Positions 41,831-51,104 of a stretch of DNA of 64,000 bases are shown one piece after another (position 1 is the first letter of the stretch; the number at the start of each line of letters is the position of its first letter). This DNA comes from Verrucomicrobiia bacterium (GTDB lineage Bacteria > Verrucomicrobiota > Verrucomicrobiia > Limisphaerales > Pedosphaeraceae), in NCBI GenBank assembly GCA_036268055.1, contig DATAUW010000013.1, forward strand, positions 248,001-312,000, given 5' to 3'. Below the pieces are notes generated by a model. The model saw only the letters and a program-made list of their open reading frames with translations, was not told where the DNA came from and made no database searches. Made by a program: the position numbers and the translations under genes.

Positions 41831-43333
41831 TTGAAAACGGATTTGCCAGCCAGCGACCCGTCCGGCAGCCCTGCCGATTCTCGCGCTGCCAACGCCGGTT
41901 TGGTTCCCGCGCTCGGTTTGTTTACCACTACGATGATGGTCATCGGCGGCGTCATTGGGTCGGGGATTTTTCGCAAGGCGGGTGTCATGGCGGGCGAAGT
42001 GGGCTCGCCGACGCTGTTGCTCGGCGTCTGGTTTATCGCGGGCATCATCACTTTGTTCGGCGCGCTGACGAATGCCGAGATCGCGAGCATCATTCCCGAG
42101 ACCGGCGGCCAATATATTTATTTCGAGCGAATGTTCGGTTCGTTCTTTGCGTATCTTTACGGGTGGGCGGTTTTCGCGGTGATTCAAACCGGTTCCATCG
42201 CGGCGGTCGCCTATGTGTTTGCGGAATATGCGACTCAATTTGTTAAACTCCCCGAATTCACGCCAGCGGTCGCGGCTTTCTCGATTCATTTTCCGTTTAT
42301 CGGTGACGTCGCGCCGCTCGCGGATATTGGCGTCAAAGGCGTCGCAGCTGCTCTCGTCATTGGGCTTACGGCAATCAATTACATCGGCGTGCGTTTTGGC
42401 GGCGCGGTACAAAATATTTTTACCGTGGCGAAAGTTGCCGCGATGGCCGTGCTTTTTCTTGGCGCATTCCTGCTGCCCACCGGCGGCAGCGTCGCGAACC
42501 TCACCACTAATAGCGTCATCATTCATCCACGCGGAGTCGAATTGGCCGCCGCCATCGCCGCCGCGATGCAGGGAGCGTTTTGGGCTTATGACGGCTGGAA
42601 TAAAATCACCTACATCGCCGGAGAAGTGAAACAACCGCAACGAAATATTCCGCTAAGTCTGGGCATCGGCATGCTGGCCGTCATGGGCATCTACATGTTG
42701 ATCAACCTCGCGTATTCGTATGTGCTACCCATTGACGTGATGGCGCATTCCAAACTCGTCGCGGCGGACGTCGCTGAAAAATGTTTTGTGAGCGGCGGAC
42801 GCTGGATTGCCGCGGCGGTCATGGTCTCGACCTTTGGCACCGCCAACGCCACCATCCTGGCCAGCGCGCGGGTTTATTTTTCGATGTCGCGGCGAAATGT
42901 TTTCCCGAAATTTTTAGGCAATGCGCATCCGAAATTTCACACACCCGCCGCGTCGCTGGTCATCCAGGGCGTTTGGAGCGTGCTGCTGCTTTTCAGCGGC
43001 ACGTTTGACACCCTTACGGACACGCTGATTTTTGTGAGTTGGATTTTCTACGCGGTGGGCGCATACGGAGTTTTTGTCATGCGCCGCAAGCTGCCGAATA
43101 CCCCGCGTCCCTATCGCGTGCCGGGCTACCCGTGGGTTCCGTGGATTTTTATTATCTTCGCAACGGTCTATCTGATCTTCACGGTTATCAATGACGTGGC
43201 GAATTACAACGCCGCCGTCGCTGCAGGCAAACCCGCAATCATCAATTCCGCTTTCGGGCTCGTGCTCGTGCTGATCGGCACGCCGATTTATTGGTTCTAC
43301 CGCTCAAAATCGGCGTCCGCTCGAAGCAAATGA
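41831..43333 (+). CDS. APC-superfamily amino acid permease
   Basis: 500 residues, about twelve to fourteen membrane helices. The first helix holds the substrate-binding glycines MMVIGGVIGSGIFRKAGVMAG, followed by ITLFGALTNAEIASIIPETGGQYIYFE. The pattern fits the LAT/cationic-amino-acid branch of APC transporters. Substrate not determinable. The start is TTG 41831, weakly supported; there is no better codon near. It ends base to base against the convergent OB-fold gene. Confidence 0.9.
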   Translation: MKTDLPASDPSGSPADSRAANAGLVPALGLFTTTMMVIGGVIGSGIFRKAGVMAGEVGSPTLLLGVWFIAGIITLFGALTNAEIASIIPETGGQYIYFERMFGSFFAYLYGWAVFAVIQTGSIAAVAYVFAEYATQFVKLPEFTPAVAAFSIHFPFIGDVAPLADIGVKGVAAALVIGLTAINYIGVRFGGAVQNIFTVAKVAAMAVLFLGAFLLPTGGSVANLTTNSVIIHPRGVELAAAIAAAMQGAFWAYDGWNKITYIAGEVKQPQRNIPLSLGIGMLAVMGIYMLINLAYSYVLPIDVMAHSKLVAADVAEKCFVSGGRWIAAAVMVSTFGTANATILASARVYFSMSRRNVFPKFLGNAHPKFHTPAASLVIQGVWSVLLLFSGTFDTLTDTLIFVSWIFYAVGAYGVFVMRRKLPNTPRPYRVPGYPWVPWIFIIFATVYLIFTVINDVANYNAAVAAGKPAIINSAFGLVLVLIGTPIYWFYRSKSASARSK

Positions 43334-43861
43334 TTACTGGACGATTTTTACCTGCTCAGGTTTATCGAGAACGATTTCGGCGGAGTCGCGATACTTAATG
43401 AATTTGCCCGTCACGACGACTTCTTTGCCAACGAGATTTGTGAGTGCAGGAAAATTGGTAAAATTCGCACCCTTTAAAATAGCGGTCAACGCGGTGCGAT
43501 AGTTCTCATCAAACTCGACAATCGCCAACCCGCGTGGCTCAAATACTTTTGCCACCATGCCTTTGAACGCACCGTCCTTGTCCACCATTTTCAAAGCGTC
43601 AGCCAGCGCATGTGCGTCAACTGCCGATTTATATTGATCATCCGTTTTCGCAATTTTGCCGAAACTGGCGGTGGTTGAGGCCACATCCGCCTGGGTAGGC
43701 TTTGCGGGCTTCTTCGGTGCGCTGTCAGCTTTGTCAGAGGTGTTAGTTTTACTTTGAGTGGTTGAACTTGCCGCAGGTTCATCGGCAAATGAAATCGTCA
43801 CCGCTGCCATCAATGTTGCCACGCCCAGCGCGAGAGTTTTAACCTTAATATTGGTCATCAT
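43334..43861 (-). CDS. Secreted protein with OB-fold-like C-terminus
   Basis: 175 residues: a signal peptide (TLALGVATLMAAVTISFADE), a low-complexity Thr/Ser/Lys/Pro linker (about 28-60), a helical segment, and a C-terminal stretch GKEVVVTGKFIKYRDSAEIVLDKPEQVKIV that matches the closing strands of small OB-fold nucleic-acid-binding-like domains. Function unknown. It is divergent from the peptide transporter gene. Confidence 0.6.
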   Translation of the reverse strand: MMTNIKVKTLALGVATLMAAVTISFADEPAASSTTQSKTNTSDKADSAPKKPAKPTQADVASTTASFGKIAKTDDQYKSAVDAHALADALKMVDKDGAFKGMVAKVFEPRGLAIVEFDENYRTALTAILKGANFTNFPALTNLVGKEVVVTGKFIKYRDSAEIVLDKPEQVKIVQ

Positions 43862-43976
43862 CGTATGTTATTAGACCCGCGCAGTTAGTAATTCAAGCCC
43901 GATTGCCTTGGCATGCGACTTCGTTGTGCGCAAATATAGCTGACGTCGCCGAGCTTTCCTGCTAACAACAAGCCGC

Positions 43977-45359
43977 GTGAGCACAACCGAATCAACCGTC
44001 CCCTCTGGCACAAAATCCAAATATCTCACCGCGCCGGTTCCAACTACGAAAATGCCGCCGGGCATTCCGTACATCATCGGCAACGAAGCCGCAGAGCGTT
44101 TCAGCTTCTACGGCATGCGCACGATTCTCGTCATTTTCATGACGAAATATCTGGTGGACGCGCAGGGCCACGCCGATCGCATGACCGACACGCAGGCGCG
44201 CGAGTGGTTTCACTTGTTCGTGGCGGCGGTGTATTTTTTCCCACTGATTGGCTCCATCGTTGCGGATGTTTTCTTTGGAAAATATCTCACGATTCTCTGG
44301 CTCTCGATTGTTTACTGCCTCGGGCATTTCGCGCTTTCGCTCAACGACACTCGACTGGGATTGATGATCGGCCTTTCACTCATCGCCATTGGCTCCGGCG
44401 GCATCAAGCCGTGTGTCTCCGCCAATGTCGGAGACCAATTTGGTGAGCATAACCGGTATTTGCTGGCGCGTGTTTACATGTGGTTTTATCTGGCGATCAA
44501 TATCGGTTCCGCGATCTCGATGTATTGGGTACCGATTGAATTGCGGACCGCCGGCTCGCATGTCGCCTTTGGCATTCCGGGAATTTTGATGCTGATCGCA
44601 ACCATCATTTTTTGGATGGGACGGAAAAAATTCGTGCATGTTCCTCCTGCGGGAATCAGGAAGCTCGGCGAAGTTTTCAGTTTGGAGAATCTAAAGGCGC
44701 TCGCTGGCTTGATGCCGATTTATGTGGTGATCGCGGTATTTTGGTCGCTCTACGACCAATGCAGTTCAGCGTGGGTGCAGCAGGCCGAGCACATGGACTT
44801 GCATTTCTTTGGACTCAAATGGACGGCGGACCAGTTCCAGATTCTTAATCCGATTCTCGTTCTGATTTACGTGCCGCTGTTTTCGTCGGTCATTTATCCA
44901 ACGGTGAATCGTTTTTACAAACTGACGCCGCTGCGCAAGATGTCCATCGGTTTCTTTTTTACTTTTTGTTCGTTTGTGGTTCCCGCTTACGTCGAGATGT
45001 TGATCAGCGCGGGACAGAAGCCGACGATTGGCTGGCAAGTGCTTGCTTACATGTTTCTGATGGCGTCGGAGGTCATGGTATATGCCACCGGACTGGAATT
45101 TTCCTACACGCAAGCGCCGAAGAAAATGAAATCCATGATCATGGCATTATTTTTAGCGACCAACACGGCCGGGAATTTGTTCACTGCCGCGGTGAATCAC
45201 TTCATCCAAAATCCCGACGGCAGCAGCAAACTGACCGGGGCGAATTACTATTTATTTTTCGCGGGATTGATGTTTATCGCGGCGATTGCCTTCATTTTTA
45301 TCGCGATGACTTATCGGGGAAAGACGTTCATTCAGGACGAAAAACCAGCGGCGGCATAA
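43977..45359 (+). CDS. POT/PTR-family peptide transporter
   Basis: 460 residues, proton-coupled oligopeptide transporter. The ExxERFxxY motif of helix 1 is complete (IIGNEAAERFSFYGMR), followed by LVDAQGHAD..., GSIVADVFFGKYLTI and GSGGIKPCVSANVGDQF. A long periplasmic or cytoplasmic insertion is absent. It takes up di- and tripeptides. The start is GTG 43977. A short gene (45484) follows after 124 bases and is probably separate because a hairpin lies between. Confidence 0.93.
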   Translation: MSTTESTVPSGTKSKYLTAPVPTTKMPPGIPYIIGNEAAERFSFYGMRTILVIFMTKYLVDAQGHADRMTDTQAREWFHLFVAAVYFFPLIGSIVADVFFGKYLTILWLSIVYCLGHFALSLNDTRLGLMIGLSLIAIGSGGIKPCVSANVGDQFGEHNRYLLARVYMWFYLAINIGSAISMYWVPIELRTAGSHVAFGIPGILMLIATIIFWMGRKKFVHVPPAGIRKLGEVFSLENLKALAGLMPIYVVIAVFWSLYDQCSSAWVQQAEHMDLHFFGLKWTADQFQILNPILVLIYVPLFSSVIYPTVNRFYKLTPLRKMSIGFFFTFCSFVVPAYVEMLISAGQKPTIGWQVLAYMFLMASEVMVYATGLEFSYTQAPKKMKSMIMALFLATNTAGNLFTAAVNHFIQNPDGSSKLTGANYYLFFAGLMFIAAIAFIFIAMTYRGKTFIQDEKPAAA

Positions 45360-45447
45360 ACGAGATCATCGGGGAATTGTAAGCTTTTTCAGTAAAAATG
45401 CGCCATCATTGAATATTTTTGCAATTAATGTGTCATATATACAGAAG

Positions 45448-45465
45448 CGCGGCTAAAATGCCGCG
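45448..45465 (+). repeat. Hairpin in leader of the small basic protein gene
   Basis: CGCGGC-TAAAAT-GCCGCG at 45448-45465, a perfect 6 bp stem with a six-base loop. It lies in the probable 5' leader of the 79-residue protein gene, upstream of an AGGA that could act as ribosome site. Confidence 0.5.
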
Positions 45466-45483
45466 AACAGGATTTCTAAATCT

Positions 45484-45723
45484 ATGAAGTTAAAGACCAC
45501 CACACCATTGACGACGCTGGTCAAGGGCCAGCTCTGGAAAACTGAAAAAGGCCATGTGGAAATCATGGAAGTCGGCAAAACCCTCACGCATTATCGGTTA
45601 TTTCAAAATCAAAAACGCGTGCCTACGAGCCTGGGACGCATTCAAATGGTCCAGGATTATTTGAAAAATAACCAGGCCAAGCTGGTCAAGAATACGCGGC
45701 TGGTGAAGGCGAAGGCGGCTTAA
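45484..45723 (+). CDS. Small basic protein of unknown function
   Basis: 79 residues, lysine-rich (KLKTTTPLTTLVKGQLWKT, VKNTRLVKAKAA) with a central strand-like core KGHVEIMEVGKTLTHYRLF followed by RVPTSLGRIQMVQDYL. The high charge suggests nucleic-acid or ribosome binding, but no family is recognised. The gene sits alone between hairpins at 45448-45465 and 45729-45756, between the peptide transporter and yebC. Confidence 0.6.
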   Translation: MKLKTTTPLTTLVKGQLWKTEKGHVEIMEVGKTLTHYRLFQNQKRVPTSLGRIQMVQDYLKNNQAKLVKNTRLVKAKAA

Positions 45724-45728
45724 AAATG

Positions 45729-45756
45729 ATAGCCCGCGGTCATAAACCGCCGCTAT
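45729..45756. terminator. Hairpin between convergent genes
   Basis: ATAGC/GCTAT (45729-45733, 45752-45756) encloses GCGGT/ACCGC (45736-45740, 45746-45750) with a five-base loop. It lies between the small basic gene and convergent yebC and could terminate both, although no T run follows. It may instead be another interspersed palindrome. Confidence 0.45.
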
Positions 45757-45786
45757 AGTTGGGACTGAGACCCTAAACAGACGCGA

Positions 45787-46509
45787 TTACTTGATTGCTG
45801 CGTACACACGATGAACGTCATCGTGTTCGTCCAATGCGTTCAGAAAGTCCCCGACTTCCTTCTTTTGAGCTTCGTTGAGTTCCACGTAGTTTTTGGCAAG
45901 GTAACTCATTTCGGAAGCGGTCACGGTCCATTGGGCGGCCTTCAAATATTTTGAGACGGCATCGAGGCTCGTGGGGTGGCAAAGGAAACGCGCGCCGATG
46001 CGGCCTTCGGGGACGTCTTCGCCAGTCAAGGGTTGAACCTCCTCCGCGCCGGCCTCGATTGCGGCGGCTTCGATGTCCTGCGTCGTGTCAGCGTGATTGG
46101 CTTCCACGATTCCCCAGCGGTCGAACATGAAAGCGACGCTTCCCGGAGCGCCGAATTGTCCGGCCTTGAATAATTGCCGGATTTCCGGCGCGGTGCGATT
46201 GCGGTTGTCCGTCAGGCATTCGACAATGACCGGCACTTTTCCCGGCGCAAAACCCTCGTACGCCACCGTCTCGTAAGTCACTTTCTCGTCGAGCAATCCC
46301 GCGCCCTTTTTGATTGCGCGCTCGATGGTATCCCGCGGCACGGAATGTTTTTTTGCGGCTTCAACGGCCACCCAAAGCCGCGCGTTGTTCTCGGGATGCG
46401 GATCCCCGAGTTTCGCCGCGACCAAAATTTCTTTGACCAGTTTGCCGATCATCGCGCCGCGCTTGGTGGAGTTTGCCACCCGCCCGGCCTGTTTCCATTG
46501 TGCGCCCAT
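45787..46509 (-). CDS. yebC: YebC/PmpR-family regulatory or translation factor
   Basis: 240 residues. Begins GAQWKQAGRVANSTKRGAMIGKLVKEI, a variant of the family's GHSKWxxIKH...GKLF opening, continues with GGDP-type loop LGDPHPENNARLWVAVEAAK and GYAPGGV-equivalent YEGFAPGKVPVIVECLTDNRNRT. The family includes PmpR-like regulators and factors that relieve ribosome stalling. The N-terminus is somewhat diverged. It is divergent from rnr. Confidence 0.9.
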   Translation of the reverse strand: MGAQWKQAGRVANSTKRGAMIGKLVKEILVAAKLGDPHPENNARLWVAVEAAKKHSVPRDTIERAIKKGAGLLDEKVTYETVAYEGFAPGKVPVIVECLTDNRNRTAPEIRQLFKAGQFGAPGSVAFMFDRWGIVEANHADTTQDIEAAAIEAGAEEVQPLTGEDVPEGRIGARFLCHPTSLDAVSKYLKAAQWTVTASEMSYLAKNYVELNEAQKKEVGDFLNALDEHDDVHRVYAAIK

Positions 46510-46617
46510 AGGACGGGTAATTTATCGCGAACGCGGCGTGAGTTCAAGGAGAGCTTCGATTTACTGCATGCTTTTTATCGTGTGATTTCGCGGTTCGCGG
46601 GTTAGCGTAATGGCGAC

Positions 46618-48780
46618 ATGGAAGACAAGGTCTTGAAATTACTCAGCCAGCCGCAATACACGCCACTCAACGTGCCGGAGTTATTGCGCGCACTCGGGTT
46701 GGCTCGCAATCAGCAGCAGGCCCTTCAAAAAACTCTCGCCGCACTCGAACGCTCCGGACGCATCGCCCGCATGAAAGGCAATCGCTTCGGGCGCGCCACG
46801 GATGCCGATCTAGTGCCCGGATGCATCCGCATCAATCGCCAGGGCAAAGGTTTTTTGGAAGCCGATGATCCCAAGGCGCCGGAAATTGTCGTGCCCGGTT
46901 TTGCCACGTCCACGGCGATGAACGGCGACCGCGTGCTCGTGCGGCGAGATGTGCCGCGGCAAGGTCGTGGATCGCAGCCACCGGGAGAAGTCACGGGCAA
47001 GGTGATTCGCATCCTTGAACGCCAGCGTACCCAACTTGTCGGCACGTTGCAGCGTGGCGCACAATTTCTCTACGTGATCCCCGATGACCCGCGCCTTCCG
47101 CACGATATTTACGTGCCGACACCCAAGGATGTTGGCCGTCAGCCAAATTTGGGCGACAAGGTGGTGGTGGAATTGCATGAATGGAAATCGCCGAATACAA
47201 ATCCCGAAGGTGAAATCATTGAAGTGCTCGGCGCGCCGGATGAAGAAGGCGTGGACATGCTGTCCGTCCTGCGTCAATACAATCTGCCGCTGCATTTTCC
47301 GAAAAAAGTTTTGCAGGAAGCACGCGCGAATGGCACAGAGGTAAGCGCGCAGGATTTAACTGGCCGCACTGATTGTCGTACGCATCAAGTGGTGACGATT
47401 GATCCTGATGACGCCAAGGATTTTGACGATGCCATTTGCCTCCGGCCCGCGCCCAATCAGCAATGGAAACTCTGGGTGCACATCGCCGACGTTTCTCATT
47501 ACGTCAAACCCGGTACGCCGCTCGACGCGGAGGCCCTCAAACGCGGCAATTCCACGTATCTTGTTGACCGCGTCATTCCGATGCTGCCTGAAGCCTTGAG
47601 CAATGAACTTTGTTCGCTCAAGCCGAACGTGGATCGCCTGACCAAGTGCGTCGAATTTCTTTTGTCCGCCGAAGGCCAGGTATTGCGGGCAAATTTTTAC
47701 CCGGCAGTCATTCGCTCGCAATGCCGCTTTACTTATCGCGAAGTTCTGGCGGTTCTACAACGCGCGCCGGTTGGCCCCGTCGAAAAAATGGTTCACGATG
47801 CCAATCAGATGGCGCAACGCATCCGCCGCGCCCGCATGAAGGCCGGCTCGTTGGAACTGGATTTTCCTGAAAGCAAGATTCGCCTCGATGAAAGCGGAAA
47901 GGTCACCCGCATCGAAAAAATAGAGAATGATATTTCACATCAACTTATCGAGGAATACATGCTCCTCGCTAATGAGGCGGTCGCGGGACGCTTGATGGCG
48001 CTGAATCGCCCGGCAGTCTATCGCATCCACGAACCGCCCGATGACAAACGGCTTCAGGAATATCGCCAGGACGTGCTCAGTCATCACATTGCTTGTGGAA
48101 ATTTGAGCAACCGGCTCGAAGTCCAAAAACTGTTGCAAAAGCTTTCCACACTGCCTATCGGCCAGGCTTTGAAAATCGGGTTTTTGAAATCGCTCATGCG
48201 GGCGCGCTATGCGGTGGAACCACTCGGGCATTACGGTCTCGCGAAAAAGAAATATACGCATTTCACTTCACCGATTCGCCGTTACGCGGACCTGGTGGTG
48301 CATCGGGCACTTTTTCAAAAGCCCGGACAGCCGATTGCAAGTCAATCGCTCGCGGAAGTTACGGCGCGCATTTCGGATACTGAGCGCAATTCCGCCGATG
48401 CCGAGCGCGACAGCAAAGACGTCAAGTTGTTTGCCTTTTTGAGCAAGCAACTGGAATCCGGCCAGCCGCTGCGTTATCCCGCGCTGGTCACGGACGTCCG
48501 CAATTTCGGTTTTTTCGTGGATGTGAGCGGACTGGCCATGAGCGGATTGGTTCCGCTTTCGACCCTGGCGGACGATTTCTTTCAATTCGACACGAACCGG
48601 AATCAGTTGGTCGGGCGGCGGACGCGCCGCGTTATCAAGCTCGGAGACCAGGTCGAAGTGCAGGTTGCCAAAGTGGATCGTTTCAAGAAGCAGGTGGATT
48701 TCCGGCTCGCGGGAACGGCGAGGGCTTCGACGGAATCTTTTTCAAAACCGCGCCGGGATAAATTTCAGCGGCGTCGTTAA
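46618..48780 (+). CDS. rnr: Ribonuclease R
   Basis: 720 residues, 3'-5' exoribonuclease. Order: N-terminal winged helix (about 1-60, LLRALGLARNQQQALQKTLAALE), cold-shock-like domains (about 65-230), the RNB domain with catalytic aspartates in TIDPDDAKDFDDAICL, then FTSPIRRYADLVVHRAL, and a C-terminal S1 domain (about 620-700, NFGFFVDVSGLAMSGLVPLS). A basic tail (KPRRDKFQRRR) ends it. It degrades structured RNA and defective mRNA, and is often linked with tmRNA. Confidence 0.96.
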   Translation: MEDKVLKLLSQPQYTPLNVPELLRALGLARNQQQALQKTLAALERSGRIARMKGNRFGRATDADLVPGCIRINRQGKGFLEADDPKAPEIVVPGFATSTAMNGDRVLVRRDVPRQGRGSQPPGEVTGKVIRILERQRTQLVGTLQRGAQFLYVIPDDPRLPHDIYVPTPKDVGRQPNLGDKVVVELHEWKSPNTNPEGEIIEVLGAPDEEGVDMLSVLRQYNLPLHFPKKVLQEARANGTEVSAQDLTGRTDCRTHQVVTIDPDDAKDFDDAICLRPAPNQQWKLWVHIADVSHYVKPGTPLDAEALKRGNSTYLVDRVIPMLPEALSNELCSLKPNVDRLTKCVEFLLSAEGQVLRANFYPAVIRSQCRFTYREVLAVLQRAPVGPVEKMVHDANQMAQRIRRARMKAGSLELDFPESKIRLDESGKVTRIEKIENDISHQLIEEYMLLANEAVAGRLMALNRPAVYRIHEPPDDKRLQEYRQDVLSHHIACGNLSNRLEVQKLLQKLSTLPIGQALKIGFLKSLMRARYAVEPLGHYGLAKKKYTHFTSPIRRYADLVVHRALFQKPGQPIASQSLAEVTARISDTERNSADAERDSKDVKLFAFLSKQLESGQPLRYPALVTDVRNFGFFVDVSGLAMSGLVPLSTLADDFFQFDTNRNQLVGRRTRRVIKLGDQVEVQVAKVDRFKKQVDFRLAGTARASTESFSKPRRDKFQRRR

Positions 48781-48799
48781 GCCAAAGACCTGTCTGAAG

Positions 48800-49195
48800 T
48801 TACATATGAAACACATTCCACTTGTGCCCATCCGGGTCGGCAAACACAAAGCCATAATAACCTTCACCAAATGCTTCCGGCTTGCCAAATATCCGGCCGC
48901 CGGCGTGCTTCACTTCCATGGCCCATTGGTCTGCCTCTTCCCGGCTGTCGGCCCAAAGAGTAAAGATGATCTCATTTCCTTTGCTCAAGTCAGCCAGGTT
49001 GCCTTTAAGGGCTTGCTTTAAGGATTCATTTAAAAAGAAATTGATCACAAACTCATCATCGCCAAACAGAAAACTGGTAAGCTCTGGTGAACGGTCATAA
49101 CCTCTATTGGGCTTAAATCCCAGTGTCTCATAAAATTTCCGGGTTATGTTCACATCCTTCACGGCGAAATTGCCCCATATTTTTTTCGGTCTCAT
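48800..49195 (-). CDS. Glyoxalase/VOC-domain protein
   Basis: 131 residues: KIWGNFAVKDVNITRKFYETLGF at the start and GYYGFVFADPDGHKWNVFHM at the end match the VOC fold of bleomycin-resistance and glyoxalase-like proteins. Substrate unknown. The gene is visibly AT-richer than its surroundings, so recent transfer is possible. It follows the AlkA-like gene on the same strand by 59 bases. Confidence 0.85.
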   Translation of the reverse strand: MRPKKIWGNFAVKDVNITRKFYETLGFKPNRGYDRSPELTSFLFGDDEFVINFFLNESLKQALKGNLADLSKGNEIIFTLWADSREEADQWAMEVKHAGGRIFGKPEAFGEGYYGFVFADPDGHKWNVFHM

Positions 49196-49254
49196 GATCT
49201 GGTTTAGTTTATGTTTATGTTAAAGTCGGGCCAAAAGAATTGAACCACATCCTC

Positions 49255-49860
49255 TCAATCCAGGGAACGCCACAAATACCATGCGGCGAACGAACGATAC
49301 GGACGCCATTTTTCGCCGTGCTTCAATAGTTCGGCAGCGCTGGGCAAATCTTTTAGATTGTACGTAACCGCAAAACCCTTGCGCACGCCGTAATCCGTCA
49401 CCGGCAAAATATCCTGCCGGCCCAGCTTGAACATCAGCAGCATCTCAACGGTCCACGGGCCAACGCCGCGAATGGTGGTAAGTCGCTCGATGATGGCGGC
49501 ATCTTCCATCCGTGCAATCGCGCGCGAGGTGGGAACCACGCCGCCGAGAGTTTTGGCGGCGATGTCTTTGATCGCGGCAATCTTGGCGCGCGACAATCCG
49601 GCTCCGCGCAATTTTTCATCGGAGGTGGCGATCAAATCCTCGGGAGACGGAAAGCGTTTGCCGGGATAAAGCGCTTTCACGCGGCCAAAAATCGTCGCGG
49701 CGGCTGTGCCGTTGAGCTGTTGATGCGTCACTGAACGCACAAGGGCTTCAAAAGGACTGCGGCGTTTGTCGGGTTTCCACAGGCAGGGGCCGATTTTTTT
49801 TATCAGGCGCGCGAGAACCTTGTCGGCCTGGGAAAGATGTTGGATGGCGGCTTCGCTCAC
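49255..49860 (-). CDS. DNA-3-methyladenine glycosylase II-like (AlkA family)
   Basis: 201 residues of the HhH-GPD superfamily: SPFEALVRSVTHQQLNGTAAATI, the helix-hairpin-helix LTTIRGVGPWTVEMLLMF, and a catalytic Asp in ILPVTDYGVRKG. It excises alkylated purines. No C-terminal iron-sulfur cysteines are present, as expected for AlkA rather than Nth. The gene is third in the run lepB, NTF2-like gene, this gene (gaps 27 and 9 bases). Confidence 0.9.
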   Translation of the reverse strand: MSEAAIQHLSQADKVLARLIKKIGPCLWKPDKRRSPFEALVRSVTHQQLNGTAAATIFGRVKALYPGKRFPSPEDLIATSDEKLRGAGLSRAKIAAIKDIAAKTLGGVVPTSRAIARMEDAAIIERLTTIRGVGPWTVEMLLMFKLGRQDILPVTDYGVRKGFAVTYNLKDLPSAAELLKHGEKWRPYRSFAAWYLWRSLD

Positions 49861-49869
49861 GGAAAACTT

Positions 49870-50373
49870 TCAGGGCTTCAAAGTTTTGATCGTTTCCACG
49901 CGCGTGATGAGCCACGAGCCGCCATCGCTTTTTTTCAAAGTGAATTTAAGTTCCTGCACGATCAAGTCACTCTCAGTGGAGACTTTGGCCTTCAATGTCA
50001 GGTCCACCAGCGCCGAGTCATTTCCCGCGCCCATCTCAATGTTCATGTCCAAAAACTCGGCCTTGAGACCACCGGCAAAACGCTTGGTCAGAGCCGCGGC
50101 CTGCATCAGTTCTTCGCGATTGCTAAAAGTGTGGGATTCGTAACCGGGAATATCCACGACCACTTGCACGTCCCGCGCGAACAATGTTCCGAGCCGTTCC
50201 ACATTGGCCATGCGGCTGAGGTTGCCGTCACTCGGCGAAAATGAAGCGAGCCGCGCGACTTTATTAAGGTGATTGCGGACGGCTTGTTGGGGATTGGGAA
50301 AGAGAACCGTGTAAAGCCAGAAACCGGCGCCGACAGCAATCAGCAGCACCACGAGCGAAAAAACTTTTTTCAT
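49870..50373 (-). CDS. Membrane-anchored NTF2/SnoaL-like protein
   Basis: 167 residues: an N-terminal hydrophobic anchor (MKKVFSLVVLLIAVGAGFWLYTVLF), then an NTF2-like pattern with NPQQAVRNHLNKVARLASF, TFSNREELMQAAALTKRF, and alternating strands ending KKSDGGSWLITRVETI. The domain often binds small molecules or acts as a scaffold; function unknown. It sits between lepB and the alkA-like gene in one operon. Confidence 0.65.
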   Translation of the reverse strand: MKKVFSLVVLLIAVGAGFWLYTVLFPNPQQAVRNHLNKVARLASFSPSDGNLSRMANVERLGTLFARDVQVVVDIPGYESHTFSNREELMQAAALTKRFAGGLKAEFLDMNIEMGAGNDSALVDLTLKAKVSTESDLIVQELKFTLKKSDGGSWLITRVETIKTLKP

Positions 50374-50400
50374 AGCAAAGCTGCCGCGGCAATCCCCAAT

Positions 50401-50961
50401 TTATGTTGCTCCTGGCAACAGAATTTTCCCAATGATGCGTTCACGTTGCGCAGCGCCTTTTTCGTGGTACTCGAAGGGCATGGAACGATTATCGCCGACG
50501 ACGTAATATTCCCGGGGGCCAAGCTGCTTAGGCGGCGACTCCCAATCGGTGCTCGGAAATTTGAGATACGGTTCATCAAGTGGCTTGCCATTAATGTAGA
50601 TAGTGCCGCCGGAAAAAGCAATGGATTCACCCGGCATCCCGACGATGCGCTTCACATACATGACGTGATTTCCCGAAAAACGGATGCCCACGACATCGCC
50701 CCGCTTTGGCTCGCTGCGAAGATAGGCAAGGCGATTGATGAAGTTGATCTGGCCGTTGCGATAGGTCGGATACATGCTCGGGCCGGTGATGCGGACCGGG
50801 TAGAGCACGAAGCTGAAAATTAAAAATGCCACCAGCGCGAAACCAATCAATAGGCCCAGCCTTATCAAGGTCCGGTCCGGGCGCCGGCCGATAACGATGG
50901 CCAGCAGCCACCCTGAAATTCCCCTCGTGTTTGTTTCGCCTGCCATAGTAGCCTGACTCAA
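50401..50961 (-). CDS. lepB: Signal peptidase I
   Basis: 186 residues. One membrane helix (about 34-52), catalytic Ser in RITGPSMYPTYRNGQ, general-base Lys in NHVMYVKRIVGMPGESI and the GDNR box in YYVVGDNRSMPFE. It removes signal peptides of secreted proteins. Short for the family: a single-anchor, Gram-positive-like layout. The start may be ATG 50961 or 50946. Divergent from the rhomboid gene; a dyad lies between them. Confidence 0.93.
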   Translation of the reverse strand: MSQATMAGETNTRGISGWLLAIVIGRRPDRTLIRLGLLIGFALVAFLIFSFVLYPVRITGPSMYPTYRNGQINFINRLAYLRSEPKRGDVVGIRFSGNHVMYVKRIVGMPGESIAFSGGTIYINGKPLDEPYLKFPSTDWESPPKQLGPREYYVVGDNRSMPFEYHEKGAAQRERIIGKILLPGAT

Positions 50962-51019
50962 TGCCAGCGCCTAAGATAGCTAACCGTGAATCCCGCCAAA
51001 AGCAAGCCGCCATATAAGT

Positions 51020-51045
51020 AATATGTCAGTTTGAACTGATACATT
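51020..51045. promoter_or_regulatory. Dyad between lepB and the rhomboid gene
   Basis: AATATGTCAGT-TTGA-ACTGATACATT: 9 of 11 positions in each arm are complementary. It lies in the divergent promoter region, 59 bases from each start codon, and could be an operator shared by both protease genes. Confidence 0.3.
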
Positions 51046-51104
51046 TCCCGCCGGAAAGTGTTTATTGTTTCGCCGGATTCAATTTGCGTTTAGTGTGAGC
51101 CGAT

